A stretch of 64,000 nucleotides of DNA. It comes from Ectothiorhodospira lacustris (GTDB taxonomy: Bacteria > Pseudomonadota > Gammaproteobacteria > Ectothiorhodospirales > Ectothiorhodospiraceae). The DNA is taken from NCBI RefSeq assembly GCF_022227845.1, contig NZ_JAJNQN010000002.1:275375-339374 (forward strand), in the 5' to 3' direction. The notes below the pieces were generated by a model that was given only the letters and a program-made list of their open reading frames with translations, was not told the origin of the DNA and did no database searches. Positions 26,443 through 35,723 of this stretch are shown here, piece after piece (within the stretch, counting starts at the first letter, position 1; every line of letters starts with the position of its first letter). Both the position numbers and the translations under genes were made by a program.

Positions 26443-26818
26443 GGCTGCGATCTCCTTCTCTGGTTGCAGGGTGGATGCAAGGCTGACCCTCCATCGCTAG
26501 AGCTTAGCCTAACGCATCGGGTCCGCGTGAGGGTCCTGGCCCATTTTCACGGAAAAACAGATTGTCATCGGCGTGTGGCAACACTGTGGATAAGCTGTTT
26601 CGAACCCGTGAATAAACTTCATCCACAAACTTATCCACAATCCATACACATTTTCCGCGAAGGTTTCCCCTACGGTTCCACACAACGCATTCTGTGTACA
26701 ACTTGTTGAAAAATTTAATATTTAACGTTTTTTTCCCCTGCAGACCCCCGCCCTTATTATTGTTATTTAAAAGATTTTTAAAAAATTGATAGTAAAGGCA
26801 CACCGCTTCATCCACACC
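26443..26818. other. 376-bp AT-rich intergenic region with DnaA-box cluster
   Basis: It lies between the phasin-like start and the vgrG stop, in an otherwise GC-rich window. Perfect 9-mer DnaA boxes are at 26585-26593 (TGTGGATAA) and 26631-26639 (TTATCCACA). One-mismatch boxes (TCATCCACA) are at 26619-26627 and 26808-26816, and a looser TGTGTACAA is at 26693-26701. The stretch 26705-26795 is strongly AT-rich with runs of A and T. It could be a DnaA-binding/titration site, a relic or secondary origin, or a regulated promoter; no gene is seen. Confidence 0.65.
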
Positions 26819-28879
26819 TCAGGCGCCATTCTGGGAAATGCGATCCGCATCCATACGAATGGTCTCGGCTTCGATCCGGACCTCCCGACCCTGGATCACG
26901 ACATCGCCACCGGCGGTGATCCGAATGCCGGCCATACCATCACCGATCTGTATTCCGCCGGCCGCAGTTTTCCACAGCATTTCCCCCATCACGTGAAATC
27001 CCGCATCTCCCTGAAGAACGCGGCATCGGAGATGCCCCTGTTCCGAGACCAGTTCAAGATCGTTGGCAGAGTTGAGTGTCATGGCGCCCTCACTGCGCTG
27101 CAGAAAATCCCCCTGTCGCGCCAGCAATTGAAGGTTTTCTCCCGCCTCCAGCAACAGGTTGTCTGCCGCCTGATGACGGATCTCTCCGGATTCCGTGATC
27201 AACAAGGCGTCTCCCTGTACCTCGACCTTCTGATCACCCCCGATCTCCACCTGCTGATCGGCACCGATTTTCAGGTGCATGGCCCTGCCCGAGAGCCAGT
27301 GCATTTCTCCGTGGCGGCTTTCCAGAATCAGCCTGTGGGCATCCTGTGTGGCATCCAGGGTGAGGTGCAGATCCCCGTCCCGGGTGGCCAGCCGGAGTTG
27401 TTCGTTCCCGGTCCGGTCGTCTAGGCAGAGTTCGTTACCTGCCGGGGTACGCAACAGATTCTGCCCGGGGTTATCTGCGTTGACGGGAGAAGGCTGATCA
27501 CGATTGGGCAAGGCACCAAGGATCACAGGACGGTGAGGATCACTGTTTTCAAACCCCACCAGCACTTCGGTGCCGGGGTGCAGCGGAAAATGAAACCCCC
27601 CGCCACCAGGGGCTGCATAGGGGGTCAGCAGCCGCACCGGTGCACTGGCTTCAGCCACGGCATGGGCACCACCGTCAAAGTCAAAGCGCAGCCAATAACG
27701 ACCCTGGTCATCCAGCAGGGGACCCTCACCAGGATTTCCATCCACCCGTGCCGCCAGACGGCCATGGACACGATGAGGCCGATAACGGGGCCGGAAGGGC
27801 TGTTCCAGGGGCAGAAGATCCACCTTCACCCGCAGATCCGGTGTGTGTCCGCCTGTCCCCCCCATGGGCAATGCGTGGGCCTGGGTTGCGTCCAGATCCA
27901 CACGGACGATCACGTAGACGCGATTGAAGTCCTGACCGGGATAACCCGCGACGGACAGCCGTTGACCGGGTTCCAGGTCGGTACAGTCCGTGAGGATGCG
28001 GACTTGAAGGCGGTCGCACTCCAGAGCCTGCAGGCGCAGCTGCGCCAACCTTTCTCCTTCGCGAAGTTGGTGAAACCCCGTTCCCCAGTGTTCTTCCTTG
28101 CCGGCACCCGGCAGATCACCATTGCTGCGGACATGGACGGGGGCCGGCGTCCCCGGTTGATCGGGATCGTGATCCCGCAGTGTGATCGATGTCGGTAACA
28201 GCCGGGTCCTGGGCATGAGCCGATGAATGGTGTGGAAACCACGGACCTCGCCCTTCAGAGGCTCGTAGCGCAGTGTTCGCATCTCGCCCTCAGCTGCCCT
28301 GCGAGAATCGTCCGAAATCACCAGGACGGCCTTCTCAGCGCCCTGTTCGAAGCGATAATGCAACCCTTCGAAAGCCATGAGGCGAGACAGGAAGGCAAGA
28401 TCATCTTCGTCCACCTGGGCGATGAAGGGGCGGACGGGATACCCCTCACCGCAAACCATGCGCCAGTCCCCCGGGCGCCAGCCGTGGCCGATCAGGACGC
28501 GCTCCAGGACCTGCGGTACGGTCAGGCGAGTGAAGACCCGCTGATGGCGGGAGCGGGCCAAGGGGCCCAAGGGAGATTCCAGGTGCACCCGCTGGCAGTG
28601 GTGGCCCGCGGGTCCGCTCTCGAGGTCATCCAGCCCGGTGATGATGCCGTGGACGGACCGCGTCCTCCCGCCCGGCATGAGGGCGGCACGACATCCCAGA
28701 ACGAACGCAGAAGACAAAGGCACCGTTGCAAGGCAGTCCACGGTGATCCGATAGGACCTGGACAGACCGTAGTCGCGCCAGCTGAGCGTGAGGACCTCCG
28801 GCTGCGGTTCGGGACAGGTCGGGATCTTCAGTCGGTGACGTAGAGGCATCGGGGGTTGCGGCGGCGCGGTGTTCAGCAT
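26819..28879 (-). CDS. vgrG: type VI secretion spike protein VgrG (TssI)
   Basis: This 686-residue trimeric spike protein caps the Hcp tube. An N-terminal gp27-like part (first ~400 residues, with VLERVLIGHGWRPGDWR) is followed by a gp5-like OB domain around HVRSNGD...VYVIVRVD and RVHGRLAARVDG. A C-terminal beta-repeat region has APGGGGFHFPLHPGTEVLVGF and ends in long stretches of strands (QVEIGGDQKVEVQGDALLI). No extra effector domain is obvious after the beta-helix. It is the last gene of the operon and overlaps tssG by 7 nt. Confidence 0.94.
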   Translation of the reverse strand: MLNTAPPQPPMPLRHRLKIPTCPEPQPEVLTLSWRDYGLSRSYRITVDCLATVPLSSAFVLGCRAALMPGGRTRSVHGIITGLDDLESGPAGHHCQRVHLESPLGPLARSRHQRVFTRLTVPQVLERVLIGHGWRPGDWRMVCGEGYPVRPFIAQVDEDDLAFLSRLMAFEGLHYRFEQGAEKAVLVISDDSRRAAEGEMRTLRYEPLKGEVRGFHTIHRLMPRTRLLPTSITLRDHDPDQPGTPAPVHVRSNGDLPGAGKEEHWGTGFHQLREGERLAQLRLQALECDRLQVRILTDCTDLEPGQRLSVAGYPGQDFNRVYVIVRVDLDATQAHALPMGGTGGHTPDLRVKVDLLPLEQPFRPRYRPHRVHGRLAARVDGNPGEGPLLDDQGRYWLRFDFDGGAHAVAEASAPVRLLTPYAAPGGGGFHFPLHPGTEVLVGFENSDPHRPVILGALPNRDQPSPVNADNPGQNLLRTPAGNELCLDDRTGNEQLRLATRDGDLHLTLDATQDAHRLILESRHGEMHWLSGRAMHLKIGADQQVEIGGDQKVEVQGDALLITESGEIRHQAADNLLLEAGENLQLLARQGDFLQRSEGAMTLNSANDLELVSEQGHLRCRVLQGDAGFHVMGEMLWKTAAGGIQIGDGMAGIRITAGGDVVIQGREVRIEAETIRMDADRISQNGA

Positions 28880-29757
28880 GGGTGTCGATCTCCCCGTTCG
28901 ATGCCGGAAATCGGTTGCTGCGGCAGGGGGATCAGGCGTGCTTCATGGGAACCCCGGCATTCGCCCAGTGGCGTGCTCAAACCCAGATAGAGATCACCGT
29001 TACCCAGGCCCCGTGGTTGCTCCGGTGTCATTTGCATTACCGGTTGGAACGGGGTGAACGGCCCCAGATAGGCCCGGATCTCCCGGGTAAGTCCGACACG
29101 TCCCGCGTACAGCGCGACGGCCTGGCCGGGTGTCAGGGGACCGATGAGGATGCGTAATCCCTCGGGGACTCGGACTTCTTCTCCAAGGGCCGCATCCCGG
29201 CCCAGGCAGGTACCGTCGAGGGAGCCCAGGCGGGTGGTCTCGGGTAGGGGGCGCCGACAGTAACGGAAGGTATGGAGGGTCACTTCTAGCCCCGTCATTC
29301 CCAGGTGGTCCAGCATCCGCATGATCCTGGCCTTCAGGCCCGGTGCCGTGGGCATCCCTGATGGCTTCAATGCGTCCAGATAGCGCAGCAAGGGAGGCGG
29401 CGCCTCCATGCACGTGAACAGATAGGCTCTTGGCGTCCGCCAGGTCGCCAGCAGCAGTTGATGAAAACGCCGATCGAAGAGATCCAGGAAGGCGCGTAGG
29501 GCCTCCGCATCAGGGTCCTGACGGCAGAGACCTTCCAGGTCTTCCAGCGGCAAGGGAGACAGGGGACCCCGGAGGCCCGGAAAAACGGTTTCGATCCTGT
29601 GAACTGCCCCTTCCCGTTGAGCACGGCGCACGGGGGTGGCGGGGAAGTCCAGATCGGCACTGGTGATGGCTGACGGGGGCCTTTCAGCGGACATCGTCAG
29701 GATTCGTAGCAGTTCCGGCAGCCCGAAGGCATGATATGGGTGAGTCGGCAGGCTCAT
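28873..29757 (-). CDS. tssG: type VI secretion baseplate subunit TssG
   Basis: This 294-residue cytoplasmic baseplate wedge protein (VasB/ImpH) has family stretches FPGLRGPLSPLPL, AFLDLFDRRFHQLLLATWR, GLEVTLHTFRYCRRPLPE, TRLGSLDGTCLGRDAALG and PEGLRILIGPLTPG. It assembles with TssF (and normally TssE and TssK) around the VgrG spike. The length is near the family norm of 300-350. Its start overlaps the tssF stop by 4 nt and its stop overlaps the vgrG start by 7 nt. Confidence 0.95.
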   Translation of the reverse strand: MSLPTHPYHAFGLPELLRILTMSAERPPSAITSADLDFPATPVRRAQREGAVHRIETVFPGLRGPLSPLPLEDLEGLCRQDPDAEALRAFLDLFDRRFHQLLLATWRTPRAYLFTCMEAPPPLLRYLDALKPSGMPTAPGLKARIMRMLDHLGMTGLEVTLHTFRYCRRPLPETTRLGSLDGTCLGRDAALGEEVRVPEGLRILIGPLTPGQAVALYAGRVGLTREIRAYLGPFTPFQPVMQMTPEQPRGLGNGDLYLGLSTPLGECRGSHEARLIPLPQQPISGIERGDRHPC

Positions 29758-31541
29758 TGCGGTATGGGTGGGTGATCAGGGGGTGCGGGCCAAGTGATGT
29801 CCTGGCCGCCGGGGCGAGCCTTGAGGCGCAGGCGGACCCCCTGATGAATGGGGGCCTGCATTGACAGGGCAAAGGCCAGTACCTGTCCCAGCAAAGCTGC
29901 TTCCGCCCTGCCGGCAAAGACCGCGAGATCGACGGCCAGGGTGAGCGCTTGCCCGACGTGCAATGCACCCCGGCGCCAGCGGGTGAAAGGGATCGCTTCC
30001 AGGTCCAGGATGCCTGTCGGCAGCTTCCGCCGGAGCGGGTCTCGGGTCCAGTCCAGCATGTCCAGCCACTGGCTCAGGTCTTCAGTGGACCGTAGACCGC
30101 CCTGCTGCATGGAAACCTGCCTGATCAGGGTCCAGCGCCAGTCCCCCCGAGTTGGAGGCGGATAGAGCCGACCGGGCCTGGACAAGGCGGAGATGCTCAG
30201 GCCGGTACCAGGATCACGCACGGCCTCAAGCGGAGTTCCGGCCGCGATATGGTCATGGGGATAGTGGCCGTTGTGGGCCAGCACCCGGCAGGACAGGGTT
30301 TCGTGGCGAGGGGCTTGTGCCGGGTCCAGTCCCAGCCGGATGCGGGTATGACCGGTCACGTCGGTGTGCACCAGGGGCTCATAGCCTCCCTGCTCGACTT
30401 CCGGCAGGGTTTCGGAAAACATCAGCGGATACCGCCGCCGCTGTCCGGTGACGGAGTCCATCCCCTGCACCTGTTCCACCCGGTAGATCTGCAGGGATTC
30501 CGGCCGGCGGTTGTCCACGGTCAGCGGATATTCAGCTCGCCGTGGGTCCCTTACCAGAGGCTCGGCATCCTGCTCGAAGAGGTTGACCGCTGCCACACAA
30601 TGAAGGCGCAGGGCGTGACGGTAGCGTGAGGGAGAGCCGGGCAGTCTGCGTCCGAGGACAATCCCCAGACGGAACCGGCGGGTGTTGCGGGGCAGCTGCC
30701 AGCTTTGGCCAAGGTGCAGGGTGATGAAACGGAACCGGTCTTTGAAATGGAAAAAATCCTGCAGCAGATTGAATCCTGGAAAGGCCGTTTCCCGGAATTC
30801 AGGCCTTACTCCGTATTGCCAAAGGGCGTAGGAAGGGTGGATGCCGGCCTGGTCGCCGAAGGCCATTTCACGAATGCCCTGCGACGGATCTTCCAGTAGA
30901 TGCACCGAGTCGGTGGCGGTCACCAGGTGATCCAGCAGGGACATGTCCGCATCGCCGTCTTCGGGCACATGCAGATCCAGCGCCGTGGGCAAGGGTTGGT
31001 CCGGATCATGGGGTTCGTGCAGCGCCAGATCCAGGATCAAGCACCCGCCCTTTATCCCCTCACGGCGATACTCGACGGCCTCCAGATGCACGGGTTGGAA
31101 GGTGACCGGCCAGAGGGTCCGGAAACGGCAGCACGTTTGCTCGGCCCCCACCGGTGGACTCTGCACCAGAGTACCGGCCGAGAGGGTGAATGCCTGTCGG
31201 CGCCGATGTTGCTGCGCCAGTTGCAGTACCGTACAGGCCGGATACGGACGCAGGGCCTCGGGTCTGAGGCGGGTGAGCAGCCCTGCGCAGACGTCCGGCT
31301 GCTCTTCATCCAGCCGCTGCCGGATGAGGGCGGCAAGAAAGGCCATACCCTGGAACAGCCGCTCCACACGGGGGTCTCTGGTCCGCGGATCATCCAGGCT
31401 GAGGGCGTGCGCCTGGTGCGGATAGGCCCTTGCAAACTCGGCCGCCGCTTCGGTCAAAAGCAGCAATTCTTCGTCGAAATGCCCCTTGAGGCCCGCACCG
31501 GGTGTGGTCAACGGGGCAAACAGGTCCTGTGAGTCTTGCAT
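29754..31541 (-). CDS. tssF: type VI secretion baseplate subunit TssF
   Basis: This 595-residue baseplate wedge protein (VasA/ImpG) partners TssG. Typical stretches are FDEELLLLTEAAAEFARAYP at the N-terminus, DPRVERLFQGMAFLAALIRQRLDEE, and GLLTRLRPEALRPYPACTV. The C-terminal part contains WMLDWTRDPLRRKL-like and FTRWRRGALHVG segments. The start MQDSQDLFAPL has AAGGAA about 6 nt upstream; the frame is open 30 codons further up without a ribosome site. It lies 71 nt after hcp. Confidence 0.95.
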   Translation of the reverse strand: MQDSQDLFAPLTTPGAGLKGHFDEELLLLTEAAAEFARAYPHQAHALSLDDPRTRDPRVERLFQGMAFLAALIRQRLDEEQPDVCAGLLTRLRPEALRPYPACTVLQLAQQHRRRQAFTLSAGTLVQSPPVGAEQTCCRFRTLWPVTFQPVHLEAVEYRREGIKGGCLILDLALHEPHDPDQPLPTALDLHVPEDGDADMSLLDHLVTATDSVHLLEDPSQGIREMAFGDQAGIHPSYALWQYGVRPEFRETAFPGFNLLQDFFHFKDRFRFITLHLGQSWQLPRNTRRFRLGIVLGRRLPGSPSRYRHALRLHCVAAVNLFEQDAEPLVRDPRRAEYPLTVDNRRPESLQIYRVEQVQGMDSVTGQRRRYPLMFSETLPEVEQGGYEPLVHTDVTGHTRIRLGLDPAQAPRHETLSCRVLAHNGHYPHDHIAAGTPLEAVRDPGTGLSISALSRPGRLYPPPTRGDWRWTLIRQVSMQQGGLRSTEDLSQWLDMLDWTRDPLRRKLPTGILDLEAIPFTRWRRGALHVGQALTLAVDLAVFAGRAEAALLGQVLAFALSMQAPIHQGVRLRLKARPGGQDITWPAPPDHPPIPQ

Positions 31542-31612
31542 TGCGTTTCCTTGCCGCGCCGAATTCATGCCTGGACCCGGTTCCAATGGGTCCAGGCGGG
31601 CTGATGCCTGAT

Positions 31613-32098
31613 TCAGCGATTTTCCACCCATGAGTCCTGGAACTCGATGTTGCCGTCCACGTAGGTCCAGGTAATGCGTCCATAGCGTAGGGCAACCTGC
31701 TCCAGGTGGGGGTAGCGTTCCTTATCCAGTTCCTTGACGTTGTGCATCACCGGTTTGACCGAGGTCACCTTCACATCTTCCAGGCGGTGGCGGAAGTACT
31801 CCCGCTCCGAACCGCTGTCATCGATGCGGTACCAGCTGATGACCACTTCCTTGAGGGTCTGGCCATTACTGCAGGCCTTGTAAAGATAGGGGGATACCTT
31901 GTCGAAGGTCTTGGTAAAGCGCAGGGGCTCATGCTTTCGGGTACCGGTCAGGGCGCCCGTATCCGAATCGGTGGGGATGCGGATCTCGTGATCGAGTTGC
32001 AGCACTTCCACCGTGTGGCGGCGCCCCGTGATCTGTACCGGACCTTCCACGAGGGCACCCTGGTCGTCACGCAGGCTCATATAGGCGGGAATCGGCAT
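31613..32098 (-). CDS. hcp: type VI secretion tube protein Hcp (TssD)
   Basis: This 161-residue protein forms hexameric rings that stack into the inner tube and is secreted. It matches the Hcp family: MPIPAYMSLRDDQGALVEG, ITGRRHTVEVLQLDHEIRIP, RKHEPLRFTKTFDKVSPYLY, TLKEVVISWYRID and LEQVALRYGRITWTY. Unlike most other genes of the operon it is not overlapped: 51 nt separate it from tssC and 71 nt from tssF. This allows its own ribosome site and possibly separate abundance control, as fits a protein needed in large amounts. Confidence 0.96.
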   Translation of the reverse strand: MPIPAYMSLRDDQGALVEGPVQITGRRHTVEVLQLDHEIRIPTDSDTGALTGTRKHEPLRFTKTFDKVSPYLYKACSNGQTLKEVVISWYRIDDSGSEREYFRHRLEDVKVTSVKPVMHNVKELDKERYPHLEQVALRYGRITWTYVDGNIEFQDSWVENR

Positions 32099-32149
32099 GT
32101 GGCACTGTCTCCTTGTCAGGGTTGTCGGCTATCCATGGCAATGTGCGTT

Positions 32150-33676
32150 TCAGTCCCGGGATCGGGGCATCCGGGCCAGCAGGGAGAGGCGAACGTCCAC
32201 CCCCTCGATCTGGAAATGGGGCATGACCTGGAGGGTCACGGCGTAGAAGCCCGGGTTTTCCGGAATCTCCTCCACGGTCACCCGACCATCCCGCAGGGGA
32301 TGGGTGGCCACCAGAGCCGGGTCCGGGTTGCGCATGCGGGTCACCAGGCCCTGCAGCCATTGGTTCAGTTCATCTTCCAGGGTCTGACGGGATTTGGCGG
32401 CACCGATGTTTTCCCGCTGCAGGATCTTCAGGTAGTGGGAGATCCGGGAAACCAGAAACACGTAGGGTAAACGGGCATTGATGCGGCAGTTGGCGGTAGC
32501 CTGCGCACCGCTGTATTCCATCGGTTTCTGCACCGAGTTGGCGGAAAAGAAGCAGGCAAAGTCCCGGTTCTTGTAATAGCTCAGGGGGATGAAACCCAGC
32601 TTCGCATATTCCAGTTCGCGGGTTTCGGAGATGAGAAATTCCGTGGGCATGCGGGTCTGCAGGCCATGCCCCAGGTCCACCTGATGCAGGGGCAGATCGC
32701 TGACCCGTCCGCCCGATTCCGGGCCCCGGATGTTCACTGCCCAACCATGCAGTCGGAAACTCTCCGCCATGTTGGCGCCAAAGGCGAACGCGGCGTTGCC
32801 CCACAGATATTTCCCGGCATCCTCACCACTGACGTCTTCCCGGTAGCACAGCCCCCGGGCGGGTCGGTCATTACCCCAGGGCGGACGCAGCAGAAAACGC
32901 GGTAAGGTCAGTCCCACGTAGCGGGCATCCTGGGTTTCCCGGAAGGCATTCCAGCGAATGAAGGCAGCCTGCTCCATGTAGTTGGAGAGATCCTGGATAC
33001 GAGGCAGGTCCGATGTCTGTGTCTTGCCGAAAAAGGCCGGACCCACCGCGCCGATGAAGGGGCAGTGGCAGGCGGCGCAGACCCGGGAGATCTCCCGCAG
33101 CAGGCCGATGTCCCGGGCGGTGTTGTCGAAATGGTAATCGGCAATGATGGTGGAGACAGGCTCACCGCCGGGGGTGTCGTACTCCTGCGTATAGAGCTGA
33201 CGGTAAAGACCGCTGCGGACGGTATCCGGGGCATCCTCGAAGTCTTCCAGCAGTGCCTCCTTGCTCAGGTCCATCAGCTCCACTTTCACGTTGGCCCGGC
33301 GATCACAGCGATCCAGCAGGAACTGAAGACTTCGCCAGGCCGATTCCAGGGCCTGAAATTCGGGATGATGCAGCACCTCATCCAGTTGCCGGCCGATCCG
33401 CTCATCCAGGCTGGCGATCAGGGCATCCACCAGAGTCTTATCGATGCGCTGTTCGCCCGGCTCGGAGTCTTCCAGCAATTGCAGCAAGACCCCGAGGGCG
33501 GCGGTCAAGCGGTCCCCCGGTGAGGTCTCGCTCAGGTGCAGGTCATCGCTGAAACGGTCCAGGTTGACCGCTTGCCGCAGGGGTTCCACATCCACAATGC
33601 GGCACAAACGCTGGTAGGGGCCGATCTGTTCCCGTGGGGTGAGGTGCGTCTGCTCGCCGACTTCCATGATGCTCAT
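32150..33676 (-). CDS. tssC: type VI secretion sheath protein TssC (VipB)
   Basis: This 508-residue large sheath subunit forms the contractile sheath with TssB. Family motifs include FSDDLHLSETSPGDRLTAAL, ALESAWRSLQFLLDRCDRRANV, LRPPWGNDRPARGLCYRED, YLWGNAAFAFGANMAESFR and AYKLGFIPLSYYKN-like EYAKLGFIPLS; the C-terminal part ends YAVTLQVMPHFQIEGVDV. Length is normal for the family. Its start overlaps the tssB stop by 4 nt. The ClpV ATPase that normally recycles contracted sheaths is not in this cluster. Confidence 0.97.
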   Translation of the reverse strand: MSIMEVGEQTHLTPREQIGPYQRLCRIVDVEPLRQAVNLDRFSDDLHLSETSPGDRLTAALGVLLQLLEDSEPGEQRIDKTLVDALIASLDERIGRQLDEVLHHPEFQALESAWRSLQFLLDRCDRRANVKVELMDLSKEALLEDFEDAPDTVRSGLYRQLYTQEYDTPGGEPVSTIIADYHFDNTARDIGLLREISRVCAACHCPFIGAVGPAFFGKTQTSDLPRIQDLSNYMEQAAFIRWNAFRETQDARYVGLTLPRFLLRPPWGNDRPARGLCYREDVSGEDAGKYLWGNAAFAFGANMAESFRLHGWAVNIRGPESGGRVSDLPLHQVDLGHGLQTRMPTEFLISETRELEYAKLGFIPLSYYKNRDFACFFSANSVQKPMEYSGAQATANCRINARLPYVFLVSRISHYLKILQRENIGAAKSRQTLEDELNQWLQGLVTRMRNPDPALVATHPLRDGRVTVEEIPENPGFYAVTLQVMPHFQIEGVDVRLSLLARMPRSRD

Positions 33677-34209
33677 GGCTGATCTTCCTCTGAAGGTGCC
33701 GGATCCTGTGAGGGACCGGCCAGCGGTGTCAGGGTCTGTAGATCCCGATTCAATGCCGCCAGATCGTGACGATCGCGGATGATGCGTTCCAGTTCTCGAC
33801 GGAAGGCTGCATTGTCCAGCATGCTGGACTTGAGTTCCCTGAGCAGGTTGCGCATCGCCAGGAGCCTGGCCAAAGGCTCGATGCGAGTGGCCACCGCTTC
33901 GGGTCGAAAGTCACGCATGTGCTGAAAGCACAGGGAGACGGGGATCTCACCACCTCCGGATTCCAGTTGGTTGGGGACCGTGAAACGGATCGCCGGCGCC
34001 AGGGTCTGCAATACGGCTTCCAGATTGTCACGGCTGACTTCCACCCGTGGGCGGTCCACCACCTTGCCTTGGGTCCGGCCGCGACTGAAGTCGCCGATGA
34101 CCAACGCCTTGAAGGGCAGATCCACCCTTCGGGGGGAACCGTCGCCATCCACATCCAGGGTGATGTTCACCCTGGCCCTGGGGATTTCTTCCTGAAAACT
34201 GCCCGTCAT
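33673..34209 (-). CDS. tssB: type VI secretion sheath protein TssB (VipA)
   Basis: This 178-residue small sheath subunit is recognised by SFQEEIPRARVNITLDVD, VDLPFKALVIGDFS, VDRPRVEVSRDNLEAVLQTLAP and PEAVATRIEPLARLLAMRNLLRELKSS. The length matches the family. Its start overlaps the tssA stop by 4 nt, and its stop overlaps the tssC start, as expected for subunits of the same heterodimer. Confidence 0.97.
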   Translation of the reverse strand: MTGSFQEEIPRARVNITLDVDGDGSPRRVDLPFKALVIGDFSRGRTQGKVVDRPRVEVSRDNLEAVLQTLAPAIRFTVPNQLESGGGEIPVSLCFQHMRDFRPEAVATRIEPLARLLAMRNLLRELKSSMLDNAAFRRELERIIRDRHDLAALNRDLQTLTPLAGPSQDPAPSEEDQP

Positions 34210-35723
34210 GTGAGGACTCCTGTCCGGTTGATGTCCAAGGGGGGATGTGTGCAGGCAGACTCAATAGCCGGCAAAGTCATGGCCTGGACTGGAGCGACGG
34301 CGCACAGACGCCGGGCACAGGCACGGGCCAAGGTGGGGTCCAGGGCCTTGGCGGTGGCATGCAAACGCCCCAGCAGGGCCGAGGCAATCTCAGGATCCCA
34401 GTCCAGCACGTGAGTCTGATCCAGCTGCCGATGCAAGTTCACCAGCACATCGTGGGCTACATCCCTGCGTCCTTGCCGCAGGGACAGGTCCGCCTGCAGC
34501 AGCCCCAGCCGGGCACGATCACGCAGGCTCATGGCCGGGATCCGGTTCAGAGTCTCCCAGTCCATGTCCGGGGGCAGATGGGGAGGAATGCAGTCCGAGA
34601 ACGACTGGCCGGTGGTGTCAGCCGCCCCTGGGGGCACCGACATGGCGGCATTAACCGATGGAGATTCCGACAACCAGCGACGGGTGGCCTCGTCCATGAA
34701 GGGGCGTCCGTCCTCAAAGCACAGAGCTTCCAATTCCGGCAGACGCTTCAGCAACAGCCGTACCGATCCCTGCAGATAGGCGCCCAGTTCCGGTCGGTCC
34801 ATCCCTTCGGTGGCCCTGGCAAGCCGGTATTGCAGATCCAGGGCCAGATGAAAACCCGGCTCAAAGAAGCACTCCATGCCGCGCCGGAAGGCGGCCGCCC
34901 AGTCACCGGCATTCAGGATGCTTTCCAATCCCTCCCAGCTTTCCGATCGGGGAGCTGGAATCCGCGTCACTCCCTGCCGCGCCGGAGGCAGACCCAGGCT
35001 GCCCCATCGGGCTGCCTGCGCCAGGGCGCAAGCCTGCAGTAGCTCGCCTTCGGCCAGGAGGTGATCATGGAAACCACGAACCCCTTCCAGCCAGGTGTCC
35101 GGATTGGCCGATGGCTCGAATCCCCTGCCCCGTTCCAGCGCTTCCGGTGCCTGTGCGGCCTGATCTTCGGCGGTGGAGGGCTGACAGTGATCGATCCACC
35201 GGCGCAGTACCCTGCAGGGCGGTGCGGCTCTTGTGCCTTCCGGATCCCTTGCCATGAGTTCCTGTTCCAGCTCGCCCATGGTTGCGTGCAGAGCCTTTGC
35301 CAGAGATGGCTCAGGCAGTGTCCGTCGATCCTGCAGCAGTCGTTCCAGACGCTCGTTGTCCAGCCAGGCCAAGGCCGCCCGGCGTCGTGCCAATGAGCGC
35401 GGATGACAGTGGTCCCAGTGGTTCCGGATCATGCCGTGGTAGAGTCTCAGCCCCGCCGCCAGGCCCTCCGGGCCATGGCGGGTGACCAGTGCCAGGAGCA
35501 GATAACCGGCGATCCGCAGATCCTTGGCCTGGGTATGAAGAAAATGGTTCCCCATCTCGATCAGATGGTCAAAATCAACGCCGTGCAGCTGTTCGATTTT
35601 TTCCCGTATGGCGATGAAGCCATCGTTGAATCGGGGATCTTCGTCACAGTTCATCTCACCGGGACCGGCGATGTCCTCAAGCCGTGTTCTCAGGTGGGCA
35701 GGCAACGGGGAGGGATCCATCAC
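34206..35723 (-). CDS. tssA: type VI secretion protein TssA (ImpA)
   Basis: This 505-residue protein caps the growing sheath/tube and helps start its assembly. The N-terminal ImpA_N region is visible: CDEDPRFNDGFIAIREKIEQLHGVDFDHLIEMG, GYLLLALVTRHGPEGLAAGLRLY and HWDHCHPRSLARRRAALAWL. The C-terminal third contains FEPGFHLALDLQYRLARATE and an AHDVLVNLHRQLD region like the VasJ-type long TssA proteins. It overlaps tssM (upstream) and tssB (downstream) by 4 nt each. Confidence 0.94.
   Translation of the reverse strand: MMDPSPLPAHLRTRLEDIAGPGEMNCDEDPRFNDGFIAIREKIEQLHGVDFDHLIEMGNHFLHTQAKDLRIAGYLLLALVTRHGPEGLAAGLRLYHGMIRNHWDHCHPRSLARRRAALAWLDNERLERLLQDRRTLPEPSLAKALHATMGELEQELMARDPEGTRAAPPCRVLRRWIDHCQPSTAEDQAAQAPEALERGRGFEPSANPDTWLEGVRGFHDHLLAEGELLQACALAQAARWGSLGLPPARQGVTRIPAPRSESWEGLESILNAGDWAAAFRRGMECFFEPGFHLALDLQYRLARATEGMDRPELGAYLQGSVRLLLKRLPELEALCFEDGRPFMDEATRRWLSESPSVNAAMSVPPGAADTTGQSFSDCIPPHLPPDMDWETLNRIPAMSLRDRARLGLLQADLSLRQGRRDVAHDVLVNLHRQLDQTHVLDWDPEIASALLGRLHATAKALDPTLARACARRLCAVAPVQAMTLPAIESACTHPPLDINRTGVLT

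Noticed and set aside
26443..26818. The DnaA-box region as the main oriC
   Set aside because: Gene orientation and the dnaA-dnaN boxes favour 51.6-51.8 kb; kept as a finding instead of a definite origin call.
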